From NCBI GenBank assembly GCA_036444495.1, contig JAZGBC010000044.1, positions 1 to 23,976 on the forward strand: DNA of 23,976 nt. The letters are read 5' to 3'. Positions 8,505 to 16,264 of the stretch are shown here, piece after piece. The notes under the pieces are model-generated. The model was given only the letters and a program-made list of their open reading frames with translations. It was not told the DNA's origin and did no database searches. Numbering within the stretch: position 1 is the stretch's first letter; every line of letters begins with the position of its first letter. Origin of the DNA: JAZGBC01 sp036444495 (GTDB lineage: Bacteria > Pseudomonadota > Alphaproteobacteria > Kiloniellales > J153). The position numbers and the translations under genes were made by a program.

Positions 8505-8603
8505 CGTTTTAGCAGCTTTATGCGGGTTTTCCACAGCAAAAGGGGCTATTCTGCCTCGGCTCGGCCGGATCTGGACGAACCCCGCTGAACCAAGGGCTTA
8601 GAC

Positions 8604-8647
8604 CGCTTCCGGAAGCGTCCCACCCCGGCCCGCGGGCCGGGGGTGGG
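8604..8647. promoter_or_regulatory. Two adjacent palindromes in the ridA leader
   Basis: A perfect 14-bp palindrome CGCTTCCGGAAGCG (8604-8617) is followed at once by a long GC-rich hairpin. Its left arm CCCACCCCGGCCCG (8619-8632) pairs with 8633-8647 with one bulged base. The pair ends 33 bases before the ridA ATG, in the divergent region shared with the DAHP synthase gene. Possible roles are an operator, a transcript hairpin or a dispersed repeat; no U tract follows, so a standard terminator is unlikely. Confidence 0.45.
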
Positions 8648-8680
8648 CAGGAACACAACAGGGAAACAGGCAGGCAGACC

Positions 8681-9076
8681 ATGGGCACGCCCCGCTTCCA
8701 TAGCTTCGCGGAGGCCGCCGCGCCGGTCGCCCCCTACAGCCACGCGGTCGAGGAGGACGGCTGGGTCTTCCTCACGGGCCAGATTCCCAACGATCCGGCG
8801 GACGACGAGGCGCCGCTGCCCGAGGGCATCGCCGGCCAGACGCGCCGGGTCATGGACAACCTGATCCTGGTCTTGCAGGGCCTGGGCCTGGGGCTGGAGC
8901 AGGTGGTGGCGGCGCGCGTTTTCCTGACCCGCTTCAAGGAGGACTACGCGGCCATGAACGCGGTCTACCGCTCCTATTTCGCGGAGGACCGCCTGCCGGC
9001 GCGGACCTGTATCGGGGTCACCGCGCTGGCCCGCGACGCGCTGGTGGAGATCGACATGATCGCGCGACGGCCGTGA
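8681..9076 (+). CDS. ridA: RidA/YjgF family enamine/imine deaminase
   Basis: RidA proteins hydrolyse reactive 2-aminoacrylate-type enamines and imines made by PLP enzymes, protecting other PLP enzymes in the cytoplasm. The 131-residue protein has the usual length of this trimeric family. Seen: the N-terminal APYSHAV and VFLTGQIP segments, and near the C-terminus LPARTCIGV with Arg108 and VEIDMIA with Glu123, matching the Arg105 and Glu120 region of E. coli RidA. The start ATG at 8681 follows AGGCAGGCAG. It is divergent from DAHP synthase. The last 45 bases, spanning the stop codon, recur at 13231-13275, so the downstream cyclase and glycosyltransferase block appears to have been placed here by recombination. 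Confidence 0.92.
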   Translation: MGTPRFHSFAEAAAPVAPYSHAVEEDGWVFLTGQIPNDPADDEAPLPEGIAGQTRRVMDNLILVLQGLGLGLEQVVAARVFLTRFKEDYAAMNAVYRSYFAEDRLPARTCIGVTALARDALVEIDMIARRP

Positions 9077-9082
9077 GCGGGG
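9038..9082. repeat. 45-bp direct repeat, copy 1 (inside ridA 3' end)
   Basis: This stretch begins GCGCTGGTGGAGATCGAC and runs through the ridA stop codon. It matches 13231-13275 in direct orientation at 42 of 45 positions. The match stops abruptly on both sides. It brackets the cyclase and glycosyltransferase genes with copy 2. Confidence 0.85.
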
Positions 9083-9157
9083 CGCGGCTGCTTGAGATAA
9101 TAGGCCCAGTCACCTAGGATTAAGTGCCGGGGACACCCGGAAAAGGGAGGGCCGGGT

Positions 9158-12100
9158 ATGGAGTGTCCCGACTGCCGGGCTGAGAATCCCACGGAGCATC
9201 GCTTCTGTGCGGAATGCGGTGTTCCTTTGGCCATCGTTTGTCCCGAGTGCGCATTCTCCAACCCCCCGGGCGGAAAATTCTGCGGCGGCTGCGGCGCCGG
9301 ACTTCAATCCAAACCCGCGGAACCGGACAAATCCCACCCCGAAGGCGAACGCCTGGAGGGCGCGCGGACAGAGGCCGAGCGCCGCCAGATCACGATCCTG
9401 TTCTGTGATCTGGTGGGTTCCACCGAGCTTTCCCAGCGTCTGGACCCGGAAGACCTGCGCGAGGTGATGCGAGGCTACCAGGACGCGGTCGCCGGCGCGG
9501 TGACTCGTTACGAGGGCCATGTCGCGAAGTTCCTCGGCGACGGCGTCCTGGCCTATTTCGGCTGGCCCAAGGCGCACGAGGACCAGGCCGAACAGGCCGT
9601 CCGCGCGGCGCTTGCGGCCGTGAGTGCGGTGCAACTCGTCAAGGCGGAGGGCGATCATCCCTTGCAGTCCCGCGCCGGCATTGCCACCGGTCAAGTGGTG
9701 ATCGGGGATATCGTGGGAGACTCGGCCGAGGAACGCGACGCCGTGGTGGGCGAGACGCCGAACCTGGCCGCCCGGCTGCAGACCCTGGCGGACCCCGGCA
9801 GCGTGATTATCGGGGCCAACACGCGCCGCCTCATTGGCGACGTCTTCGAGTTGGGAGATCAGGGCGAGCACGATCTCAAGGGATTCGCCGACCCGGTCAG
9901 CGCCTGGCGCGTGCTCGGAGAGCGGCGGGTCGAGAGCCGCTTCGAGGCGGCCCATGGCGCCGCGCTCACAGACTTCGTTGGCCGCACGCAGGAGATCGGG
10001 CTGTTGCTGGATCGCTGGAAGCACGCCAAGACCGGCGAGGGACAGGTGGTCCTGCTTTCAGGCGAGGCCGGGATAGGCAAGAGCCGGATCCTAAGGGAGT
10101 TCAGGGAGCAGTTGCGTGAGGAGCCGCACCTCGCCCTCCGCTATCAATGCTCTCCCCATCAGGTGAACGCCGCCTTTCATCCGATTGTCGAGCAACTGCA
10201 GGATGCGGCCGATTTCAGGCAGGAAGACACGAGCGACGAGAAGCTCGACAAGCTGGAGCGGCTTCTTGGGGATACGGGCGAAGATGGATCGGACGCCCGG
10301 CCCCTGCTGGCCGCGTTGCTATCTTTGCCGACCGAGCGGTATCCGCCGCTCGACATGACCCCGCAACGACAGAAGCTGCAAACCATCGCGGTCCTGGTGG
10401 CGCAGATCGAGGAACTCGCCAGGCGGCAGCCGGTCTTGCTTCTGGTCGAGGACGTTCATTGGATCGATCCTTCGAGCCTGGAAACCTTCGGCGCCGTGGT
10501 GGACCGGTCACAGGAGCTGGCAGCCCTGGTCGTCATGACCCATCGTCCGGAGTTCGAGTCCCCATGGATGGGCTACGGTCACGTGACGAATTACTCCCTC
10601 AATAGGCTGAGCCGCGGCGATGGCAGGGCGCTGGCCGAACGGGTCTCGGGCGGCAAGGCTTTGCCCGAAGAGGTGCTCAATCGAATCTTGGAGCAGACCG
10701 ATGGGGTGCCGCTATTTGTCGAGGAGTTGACCAAGACGATCCTGGAGGCAGGTTTTCTCGAAGAGAAGGAAGACCGCTACGTTCTCGCGGGGCCGCTGCC
10801 GACGGTCGCGATTCCCGCGACGCTGCACGACTCGCTGATGGCGCGCTTGGACCGGCTCGCCCCGGTGAAGGAGGTTGTCCAGGCGGCGGCCTGTATCGGC
10901 AGGGAGTTTTCGCCCGGCCTTCTGGCCGCGGTGATGTCGATGGATCGGGCCACTCTCGACGATGCGGTGGAGCAACTGGTGAATGCCGAGCTTGTGTTCC
11001 GGCGGAGAACGGCCGAAGGAACCAGCTATCTCTTCAAGCATGCGCTGGTCCAGGACGCCGCCTATGGGAGCCTATTGAAGAGCAAGCGCCGGGCGTTGCA
11101 CGCGAAGCTGGCATACGCGCTCGAGGAGTTGGAAGAGCCGGATCCATTGGATCTGGCGCGCCACTACTCGGCCGCGGGATTGGCGGAGGAAGCCGCCACG
11201 TCCTATCTCGCGGCCGGTCGGCGTCTGCTTGGCGCCTCGGCCCTGCCGGAAGCATCGGGTGCACTCGAGTTGGGCCTGCGGCAGGCCGAGGCCCTCGCCC
11301 CTTCGGCGAAACGCGACCGCCTGGAGCTCGATCTGCGCACGCCCTTGGGGGCCGCGAATATGGCCCGCTTGGGATGGGCGCATCCCTCGGTCGGTGAGGC
11401 GCTGGAGCCGGCCTTCCCCCTGGCGAAGAAGCTGAACGATCGGGAGACCCTGGGGCCGGTCCTCTGGGGGCTCTGGGTCCATTACCAGACGAGAACGAAT
11501 TTTCCGCGGGCCCACGAATGGCTGAAGGAACTGGATAACGAGGTGGGGGAAGCGGATGATTCCGAACTCTCCGTCGTCCGGGACGATGCGAGCGGCTGCC
11601 AGTACTTCTGGCAGGCCGAGTATGACAGGGCGGCCGCCTACACGGATCACATAAGGTCCACCTACGACGAGGAGAAGCACGCAAGGATCGTGGAATTCAC
11701 GAACCACGACCCGCTTGTCTTCTCGCTGCAATGGGCCGGCAGCTTTCTCGACTGGATCGTCGGCTATCCCGATCGCTCGATCGAGCGGCTCGAGGAGGCG
11801 GTCTCCCTCGCGCGCCGCCTGAACCACCCCTTCAACCTGGCCTTCGCCCTGACGGCGGGTTCGCACGCTTACCTTCTCCGCGGCGATAGCGAGCCCATCC
11901 TGTCCCACTGTGACGAAGTGGAGAGGCTCGCCGTCGAGGAAGGTCTGGGACCCTTCGCGCAGAACGTGCTTGCCAACCAATGGCGGGGAAAGGCGCTAAT
12001 TCTGCGTCAGGAGTTCGCGGCCGGGTATGAACTGATGAAACAGGGCAACGATTTCTGGAACATGAGCGAAGGGCGTATCTGCAACGCCCTTTTCTGGAGC

Positions 12101-12487
12101 TGGATGACCAGGGGGCTCGCTGGCATGGGCGAAACGGCCCAAGCGCTTGAGCTGATCGAGCGCGCCATCAAGCACTGCCGCGAAACCGGCGATTGCTACA
12201 TGGAGCCCGAATGTCTGCGGCTAAAGGGGGAGTTTCTCCTTCTCGGCGAGAGCCCCGATCATAGGGCCGCGGAGGCGGCCTTGCGCGAGGCCGTCCAGCT
12301 TGCCCAGGCGCACAAGGCCAAATCATGGGAGCTGCGCGCGGCGATGAGCCTTGCCAAGCTCTGGCGGTCCCGGGACAAGCGCAGCGAGGCCCGCGGCCTG
12401 CTCGCCCCGGTGTACGACTGGTTCACGGAAGGCTTCGACACCGCCGACCTGGTGGAGGCGAAGGCTTTACTCGATGATCTGGCCTGA
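9158..12487 (+). CDS. Class III adenylate/guanylate cyclase with zinc ribbons, AAA-type ATPase and TPR-like C-terminus
   Basis: A 1109-residue multidomain signalling protein. Residues 1-46 hold two zinc ribbons (C3, C6, C17, C20 and C28, C31, C42, C45). Residues about 75-260 form a class III nucleotide cyclase with metal-binding Asp84 and Asp128, Lys124 at the usual base-selecting site and the transition-state pair Asn202/Arg206, so it is probably active. Residues about 280-560 are a STAND-like ATPase with Walker A GEAGIGKS (Lys308) and Walker B VLLLVEDVHWID (Glu431/Asp432 region). The remaining half is helical with TPR-like repeats. No signal peptide or membrane helix is seen, so it is likely cytoplasmic. 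The start at 9158 follows GGGAGG. Family members are numerous in alphaproteobacteria but their inputs are mostly unknown. It lies within the ridA-repeat-flanked block, 32 bases before a glycosyltransferase. Confidence 0.9.
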   Translation: MECPDCRAENPTEHRFCAECGVPLAIVCPECAFSNPPGGKFCGGCGAGLQSKPAEPDKSHPEGERLEGARTEAERRQITILFCDLVGSTELSQRLDPEDLREVMRGYQDAVAGAVTRYEGHVAKFLGDGVLAYFGWPKAHEDQAEQAVRAALAAVSAVQLVKAEGDHPLQSRAGIATGQVVIGDIVGDSAEERDAVVGETPNLAARLQTLADPGSVIIGANTRRLIGDVFELGDQGEHDLKGFADPVSAWRVLGERRVESRFEAAHGAALTDFVGRTQEIGLLLDRWKHAKTGEGQVVLLSGEAGIGKSRILREFREQLREEPHLALRYQCSPHQVNAAFHPIVEQLQDAADFRQEDTSDEKLDKLERLLGDTGEDGSDARPLLAALLSLPTERYPPLDMTPQRQKLQTIAVLVAQIEELARRQPVLLLVEDVHWIDPSSLETFGAVVDRSQELAALVVMTHRPEFESPWMGYGHVTNYSLNRLSRGDGRALAERVSGGKALPEEVLNRILEQTDGVPLFVEELTKTILEAGFLEEKEDRYVLAGPLPTVAIPATLHDSLMARLDRLAPVKEVVQAAACIGREFSPGLLAAVMSMDRATLDDAVEQLVNAELVFRRRTAEGTSYLFKHALVQDAAYGSLLKSKRRALHAKLAYALEELEEPDPLDLARHYSAAGLAEEAATSYLAAGRRLLGASALPEASGALELGLRQAEALAPSAKRDRLELDLRTPLGAANMARLGWAHPSVGEALEPAFPLAKKLNDRETLGPVLWGLWVHYQTRTNFPRAHEWLKELDNEVGEADDSELSVVRDDASGCQYFWQAEYDRAAAYTDHIRSTYDEEKHARIVEFTNHDPLVFSLQWAGSFLDWIVGYPDRSIERLEEAVSLARRLNHPFNLAFALTAGSHAYLLRGDSEPILSHCDEVERLAVEEGLGPFAQNVLANQWRGKALILRQEFAAGYELMKQGNDFWNMSEGRICNALFWSWMTRGLAGMGETAQALELIERAIKHCRETGDCYMEPECLRLKGEFLLLGESPDHRAAEAALREAVQLAQAHKAKSWELRAAMSLAKLWRSRDKRSEARGLLAPVYDWFTEGFDTADLVEAKALLDDLA

Positions 12488-12519
12488 CTCGGACCCGCAT
12501 CGGGATCACCGCGATTCGC

Positions 12520-13221
12520 ATGCGCATTTCAATCATCATTCCCGTGCTCGATGAGGCCGGACGTATTGGTCCGCTTGTCAGAGATCTATTAACCCGGAAC
12601 CCAATTCCCGAGGTTCTGGTGATCGACGGCGGCAGTAGGGATGCCACAGTGATCGAGGCCACATTTGCCGGCGCTCATGTCCTTAAGGCACCGCGTGGCC
12701 GGGGCCAGCAGTTGAGCATCGGGGCGCAGGCGGCTTGCGGAGACGTGCTGCTCTTCTTGCACGCCGATACGCGTTTGGGAAATGGCGCTCTCTCGGCGCT
12801 GCGCCGGGCGCTTTCCGATGCAGCCGTCTCGGGCGGCAACTTCCGGATTCTCTTCGACGGAGACGATCGCTTCTCGCGGCGGCTCGAGGGCCTTTATGCT
12901 TGGTCCCGCCGGTTAGGACTGTACTACGGTGATTCGGCCATCTTCGTGCGCCGCAATGTCTATGACGCTTTGGGCGGCATGCTTCCGGTCGAACTGATGG
13001 AGGATTTCGACTTCAGTCGCCGCCTGGAGCGCTATGGCGGGACTATCTGTATCGTGGATCCACCGGTGACGAGTTCCTCCCGGCGTTTCCAGGGCCGGCG
13101 CCCGGTGAGCATCGTGATCGTTTGGCTGTGGATCCACTTGCTCTATTATCTCAAGGTCAGGCCGGCGACGCTCGCGGGGCTGTATGACTCCGAGCGCAGA
13201 CGCCGCACGATCCGGACCTAA
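12520..13221 (+). CDS. Family 2 glycosyltransferase (TIGR04283-like)
   Basis: A 233-residue GT-A-fold glycosyltransferase of the small GT2 group. Seen: the nucleotide-binding start IIIPVLDE (Asp11/Glu12), VLVIDGGSRDAT (Asp36, Asp41), the metal-binding HADT (Asp83) in place of a classical DxD, and the acceptor-side motif MEDFDFSRRL. A hydrophobic stretch near residues 195-212 (SIVIVWLWIHLLYYLKV) suggests membrane association. The donor and acceptor sugars or lipids cannot be told. The ribosome site is weak, and it sits 32 bases after the cyclase stop, so it may be translated from the cyclase transcript. It is the last gene before direct-repeat copy 2, which starts nine bases after its stop codon. 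Confidence 0.85.
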   Translation: MRISIIIPVLDEAGRIGPLVRDLLTRNPIPEVLVIDGGSRDATVIEATFAGAHVLKAPRGRGQQLSIGAQAACGDVLLFLHADTRLGNGALSALRRALSDAAVSGGNFRILFDGDDRFSRRLEGLYAWSRRLGLYYGDSAIFVRRNVYDALGGMLPVELMEDFDFSRRLERYGGTICIVDPPVTSSSRRFQGRRPVSIVIVWLWIHLLYYLKVRPATLAGLYDSERRRRTIRT

Positions 13222-13230
13222 TACCAAGGA

Positions 13231-13275
13231 GCGCTGGTGGAGATCGACTTCATCGCCCGACGGCCGTGAGCGGGG
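13231..13275 (+). pseudogene. Orphan copy of the ridA 3' end (direct repeat, copy 2)
   Basis: Reads in frame as ALVEIDFIARRP followed by TGA, against ALVEIDMIARRP and TGA in the intact ridA. The DNA matches 9038-9082 at 42 of 45 positions. The three differences give one Met-to-Phe change and one synonymous change, a pattern expected from a diverged working gene rather than random decay. Nothing upstream of 13231 resembles ridA: it adjoins the glycosyltransferase stop. It is either the remnant of a second ridA gene or one end of an insertion into ridA. Confidence 0.8.
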
Positions 13276-13351
13276 GGGGTGAAGGGGCGGAGAGCGCGCT
13301 GGATGGAAAGTGGACGTTCCCGAATGGGGTCCAGTATGGCCGCTTTTAGCC

Positions 13352-13370
13352 GAGGCTGTTGAAAAAGTCC
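13352..13370. mobile_element. Possible insertion-sequence end remnant
   Basis: The sequence GAGGCTGTTGAAAAAGTCC resembles the terminal inverted repeats seen on many bacterial insertion sequences, whose other end reads GACTTTTTCAACAGCC. No transposase gene and no matching opposite end were found nearby, so this would be a solo remnant. It lies between the ridA-tail repeat and the low-GC desaturase gene. The identification is from memory of the motif only. Confidence 0.4.
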
Positions 13371-13450
13371 CGGAGGTCAAAATTCTTGAAACAATGATTC
13401 AAGTCTGGGCCCTTGCCGTCAGTGCGCTTTAAACTAAGTCGGCCTTTTCG

Positions 13451-14503
13451 TTATCCGGCTGCCGCAAAACTCACAAGCTTTTTGTTATCCTCGTCCCACA
13501 GGGCAAGGGGGATACATTTGAGGCTCTCGAAAAAGTGCAGTTTTTTCGGAATTGCCAATAGCTCGGGGCTGGCATCGAGACATTCCTGTAACCGGTAATT
13601 TGGAATACGACCGTTGAGATGGTGAACATGATGCAGGCCGATGCTGCCCGTGAGCCATTGCACGGCTTTCGGCAGGACATAGTATGAGCTTCCCAATAGG
13701 CCCGCGAGATAGAAGTTCCATTCATCATCCCGCTCCCAGTAGACGTCTTCATATTGGTGCTGAACGAAGAACATCCAGCCGCCAATGACCGAGGCGGCGA
13801 ATAAAATGGGGAAATAGATCGACAGGAACGTCCCCACTCCAAACAGGTACATCAATCCGCCGAGAAAGAAAACGAGGGCAAGGTCGAGCCCCAATATGCT
13901 GCGCCAGATTTGGTGAGTGGGCAGAGGTTGCCCGAAGGGAAAACGCTGGAGAATGACGGTGTGAATGGGAACACCGATCAAAAACAGGATTACCGGGTTT
14001 CTGTAGAGGCGGTATTTCAGCCGGTACAAGAGGGGCAGAGCCCTGTATTCCTTGACAGTGAGGGTTGAGATGTCACCGACACCACGTTTTTCCAGATTTC
14101 CACAGTCGGCGTGATGGATCGTATGTGTCCGCTTCCAGTAATGATATGGAGTAACGGTAAAAAGACTGAGGATGCGCCCCAGCCAGTCGTTGGCTGTGCT
14201 GGATTTAAAAAAAGCTCCGTGGCCGCAATCGTGCTGGATGATAAACAGACGAACAAGCATTCCGCCGGTGGGGAGGGCTAGTGCTAGGGTCAGAGGGTAG
14301 GAAATATCAAGGCTCCAGCGCATGAGAGCGAAGGAGCCGAGAAACAGACCCATTGTGACGAAAAGCTGTGTCAGGCTGCGTCTTAAACTGGCATCGCGGT
14401 AATTTCTGCAATGCTCGGCAAGCTTTTTACCAAGCGCCTTCAGCTCTTCCAGTGTCAGACTTTGTGCTTCGGGAAGGGGGGCGTCGCTTTGAGACGTGTT
14501 CAT
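13451..14503 (-). CDS. Membrane fatty acid desaturase
   Basis: A 350-residue di-iron membrane desaturase that introduces double bonds into fatty acyl chains. The three histidine boxes are seen: HDCGHG (91-96), HTIHH (127-131) and HHVHH (291-295). Several hydrophobic segments lie between them (about 50-90 and 165-235). The frame opens with a TTG at 14539; the ATG at 14503 is preferred although its ribosome site is poor. Base composition and codon use are clearly less GC-rich than the neighbours, with many A/T-ending codons, and an insertion-sequence-like end lies just beyond its 3' end. These suggest acquisition by transfer. The position of desaturation cannot be told. It is divergent from the alcohol dehydrogenase operon. 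Confidence 0.93.
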   Translation of the reverse strand: MNTSQSDAPLPEAQSLTLEELKALGKKLAEHCRNYRDASLRRSLTQLFVTMGLFLGSFALMRWSLDISYPLTLALALPTGGMLVRLFIIQHDCGHGAFFKSSTANDWLGRILSLFTVTPYHYWKRTHTIHHADCGNLEKRGVGDISTLTVKEYRALPLLYRLKYRLYRNPVILFLIGVPIHTVILQRFPFGQPLPTHQIWRSILGLDLALVFFLGGLMYLFGVGTFLSIYFPILFAASVIGGWMFFVQHQYEDVYWERDDEWNFYLAGLLGSSYYVLPKAVQWLTGSIGLHHVHHLNGRIPNYRLQECLDASPELLAIPKKLHFFESLKCIPLALWDEDNKKLVSFAAAG

Positions 14504-14741
14504 GTGATCCGTCGATTTTGGTGTTTCGATTATGCTCAACTGATAGTTCCCAGATAACCTTCAAATTCGGGGCGACGGTACCAAAATTACGCCGCCGTTG
14601 GAATGGTTTTTCTCCGCAGCTTTCCCGCCCCTCCCCTCCGCCGAATTTGGCGCTGCCCGACCTTTCCCAGATGCGCTAAGCTTGCGCCGCGCCCATGGGG
14701 CCCGCGCGGGACCGCGCGAGAAGACCGGGAAGAGGAGAGGC

Positions 14742-15866
14742 ATGAAGATCAAGGCCGCGGTGCTGCACGAGGTGGGCAAGCCGGCGCCCTATGCCGAGAG
14801 CCGGCCGCTCGCGATCGAGGAGCTGGAGCTGGAGAAACCCGGCGAGGGCGAGGTGCTGGTGCGCATCGCCGCCGCGGGACTGTGCCATTCCGACCTCTCC
14901 GTGATCGACGGCAACCGGCCGCGGCCCACCCCCATGGCGCTCGGCCACGAGGCCGCGGGCGTCGTGGAGGAGACCGGCCCCGGCGTGAGCGACCTCAAGC
15001 CCGGGGATCACGTGGTCATGGTCTTCGTGCCCAGTTGCGGTCACTGCCTGCCCTGCATGGGCGGCCGGCCCGCGCTCTGCGAGCCGGGCGCCGCGGCCAA
15101 CGCGGCCGGTGCGCTCATCTCGGGCGCGCGGCGGCTCCGCCTCAACGGCCAGGAGGTGCACCACCACATGGGGGTCTCGGCCTTCGCCGAATACACCGTG
15201 GCCTCGCGCCATTCCCTGATCAAGATCGATCCCGATCTGCCGCTCGATATCGCGGCGCTCTTCGGCTGTGCCGTGCTCACGGGCGTGGGCGCGGTGGTGA
15301 ACACGGCCGGCGTCTGGCCCGGCGCCTCGGTCGCGATCGTGGGCTTGGGCGGCGTCGGGCTCAACGCGCTGCTCGGGGCGAGCCTCGCCGGCGCCGCCCG
15401 CATCGTGGCGCTGGACCTGAACGACGGCAAGCTGGACCTGGCGCGGCAACTGGGTGCCTCCGACACCTTCAATGCCGGGGAGCCGGACTGCATCGAGCGG
15501 GTGCGCGAGGCCACGGGCGGCGGCGTGGATTTCGCCTTCGAGATGGCCGGCTCGGTCAAGGCCATGGACCTGGCCTACCGCATCACCAAGCGCGGCGGCA
15601 CCACGGTGAGCGCGGGCCTGTCGCACCCGGAGCACAAGTTCGAGCTGCAGCACGTCAACCTGGTCGCCGAGGAACGCACCATCAAGGGCAGCTATATCGG
15701 CAGCTGCGTACCCCTGCGCGACGTGCCGCGCTTCGTCGCGCTCTACCGGGACGGCAAGCTGCCGGTGGACCGGCTCATGAGCGGGCGCGTGGGCCTGGAC
15801 GATCTCAACGCCGCTTTCGACCGCCTGGCCGGGGGCGAGAGCGTGCGTCAGGTGCTCGTGCCTTGA
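14742..15866 (+). CDS. Zinc-dependent alcohol dehydrogenase
   Basis: A 374-residue medium-chain dehydrogenase/reductase of the class that oxidises alcohols with NAD(P)+. The catalytic zinc site is visible as Cys48 (GLCHSD) and His69/Glu70 (GHE). The structural zinc site is Cys99, Cys102, Cys105 and Cys113. The Rossmann nucleotide-binding motif GLGGVG lies near residue 205 and is followed by an acidic residue (ALDLND), which favours NAD+. The start ATG at 14742 follows GAGGAGAGG closely; the frame is open further upstream but without coding character. It is the first gene of a tight plus-strand operon, with the VOC gene 11 bases downstream. The true substrate is unknown; relatives act on aliphatic or aromatic alcohols or on thiol adducts. 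Confidence 0.93.
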   Translation: MKIKAAVLHEVGKPAPYAESRPLAIEELELEKPGEGEVLVRIAAAGLCHSDLSVIDGNRPRPTPMALGHEAAGVVEETGPGVSDLKPGDHVVMVFVPSCGHCLPCMGGRPALCEPGAAANAAGALISGARRLRLNGQEVHHHMGVSAFAEYTVASRHSLIKIDPDLPLDIAALFGCAVLTGVGAVVNTAGVWPGASVAIVGLGGVGLNALLGASLAGAARIVALDLNDGKLDLARQLGASDTFNAGEPDCIERVREATGGGVDFAFEMAGSVKAMDLAYRITKRGGTTVSAGLSHPEHKFELQHVNLVAEERTIKGSYIGSCVPLRDVPRFVALYRDGKLPVDRLMSGRVGLDDLNAAFDRLAGGESVRQVLVP

Positions 15867-15877
15867 ACACGGCCGGG

Positions 15878-16264
15878 ATGACTTTCTCGATCAAGGGACT
15901 GGATCACGTGGTGTTGCGCGTCGCCGACCTGGAGCGCGCGCTTGGCTTCTACTGCGGCGTGCTCGGCTGCCGAGAAGAGCGGCGCGTGGAGTCCATCAAG
16001 CTTGTGCAGTTGCGCGCCGGAGCCTCGCTCATCGACCTCGTGCCGGCGCAAGGCACGCCGGACCCCAAACGCGGCAACATGGATCACTTCGCGCTCAGGA
16101 TCGAGCCCTTCGATCTGGCTGCCCTGCGGGCTCATCTCGAGTCCCACGGCGTCGTGGTGGGCGAGGCCGCGACGCGCTATGGCGCGGAAGGGCAAGGGCC
16201 ATCGCTCTACATCACCGACCCGGATGGAAACACGGTGGAACTCAAGGGACCGCCCGATGAATGA
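15878..16264 (+). CDS. VOC-family (glyoxalase/dioxygenase fold) protein
   Basis: A 128-residue protein of the vicinal oxygen chelate superfamily. Seen: the N-terminal LDHVVLRVADLERALGFY with His10, the middle MDHFALRI with a second His, and the C-terminal YITDPDGNTVELKGP with the family Glu. These are the usual metal ligands, so metal-dependent isomerase, dioxygenase or lyase activity is plausible; the exact reaction cannot be assigned. The ATG at 15878 lies 11 bases after the alcohol dehydrogenase stop; an in-frame TTG at 15863 overlapping that stop is a less likely start. Its end overlaps the next gene by eight bases, so translation is probably coupled. Confidence 0.88.
   Translation: MTFSIKGLDHVVLRVADLERALGFYCGVLGCREERRVESIKLVQLRAGASLIDLVPAQGTPDPKRGNMDHFALRIEPFDLAALRAHLESHGVVVGEAATRYGAEGQGPSLYITDPDGNTVELKGPPDE

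Noticed and set aside
8451..8534. 28-residue N-terminal extension of DAHP synthase or a separate leader peptide
   Set aside because: The GAGGAGG site points to the ATG at 8450. The upstream stretch is in frame with no stop and has only one Trp codon, so it is not a standard attenuation leader.
9038..13275. Cyclase/ATPase gene with flanking repeat read as a defence island
   Set aside because: Zinc-ribbon/cyclase/ATPase/TPR proteins are common signalling proteins. There is no effector, nuclease or membrane-pore gene next to it, and the glycosyltransferase is an ordinary GT2 enzyme.
14603..15877. Long upstream extension of the VOC frame across the alcohol dehydrogenase gene
   Set aside because: This part is the shifted frame of the dehydrogenase, rich in Arg and Gly. 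Homology begins only at the ATG at 15878.
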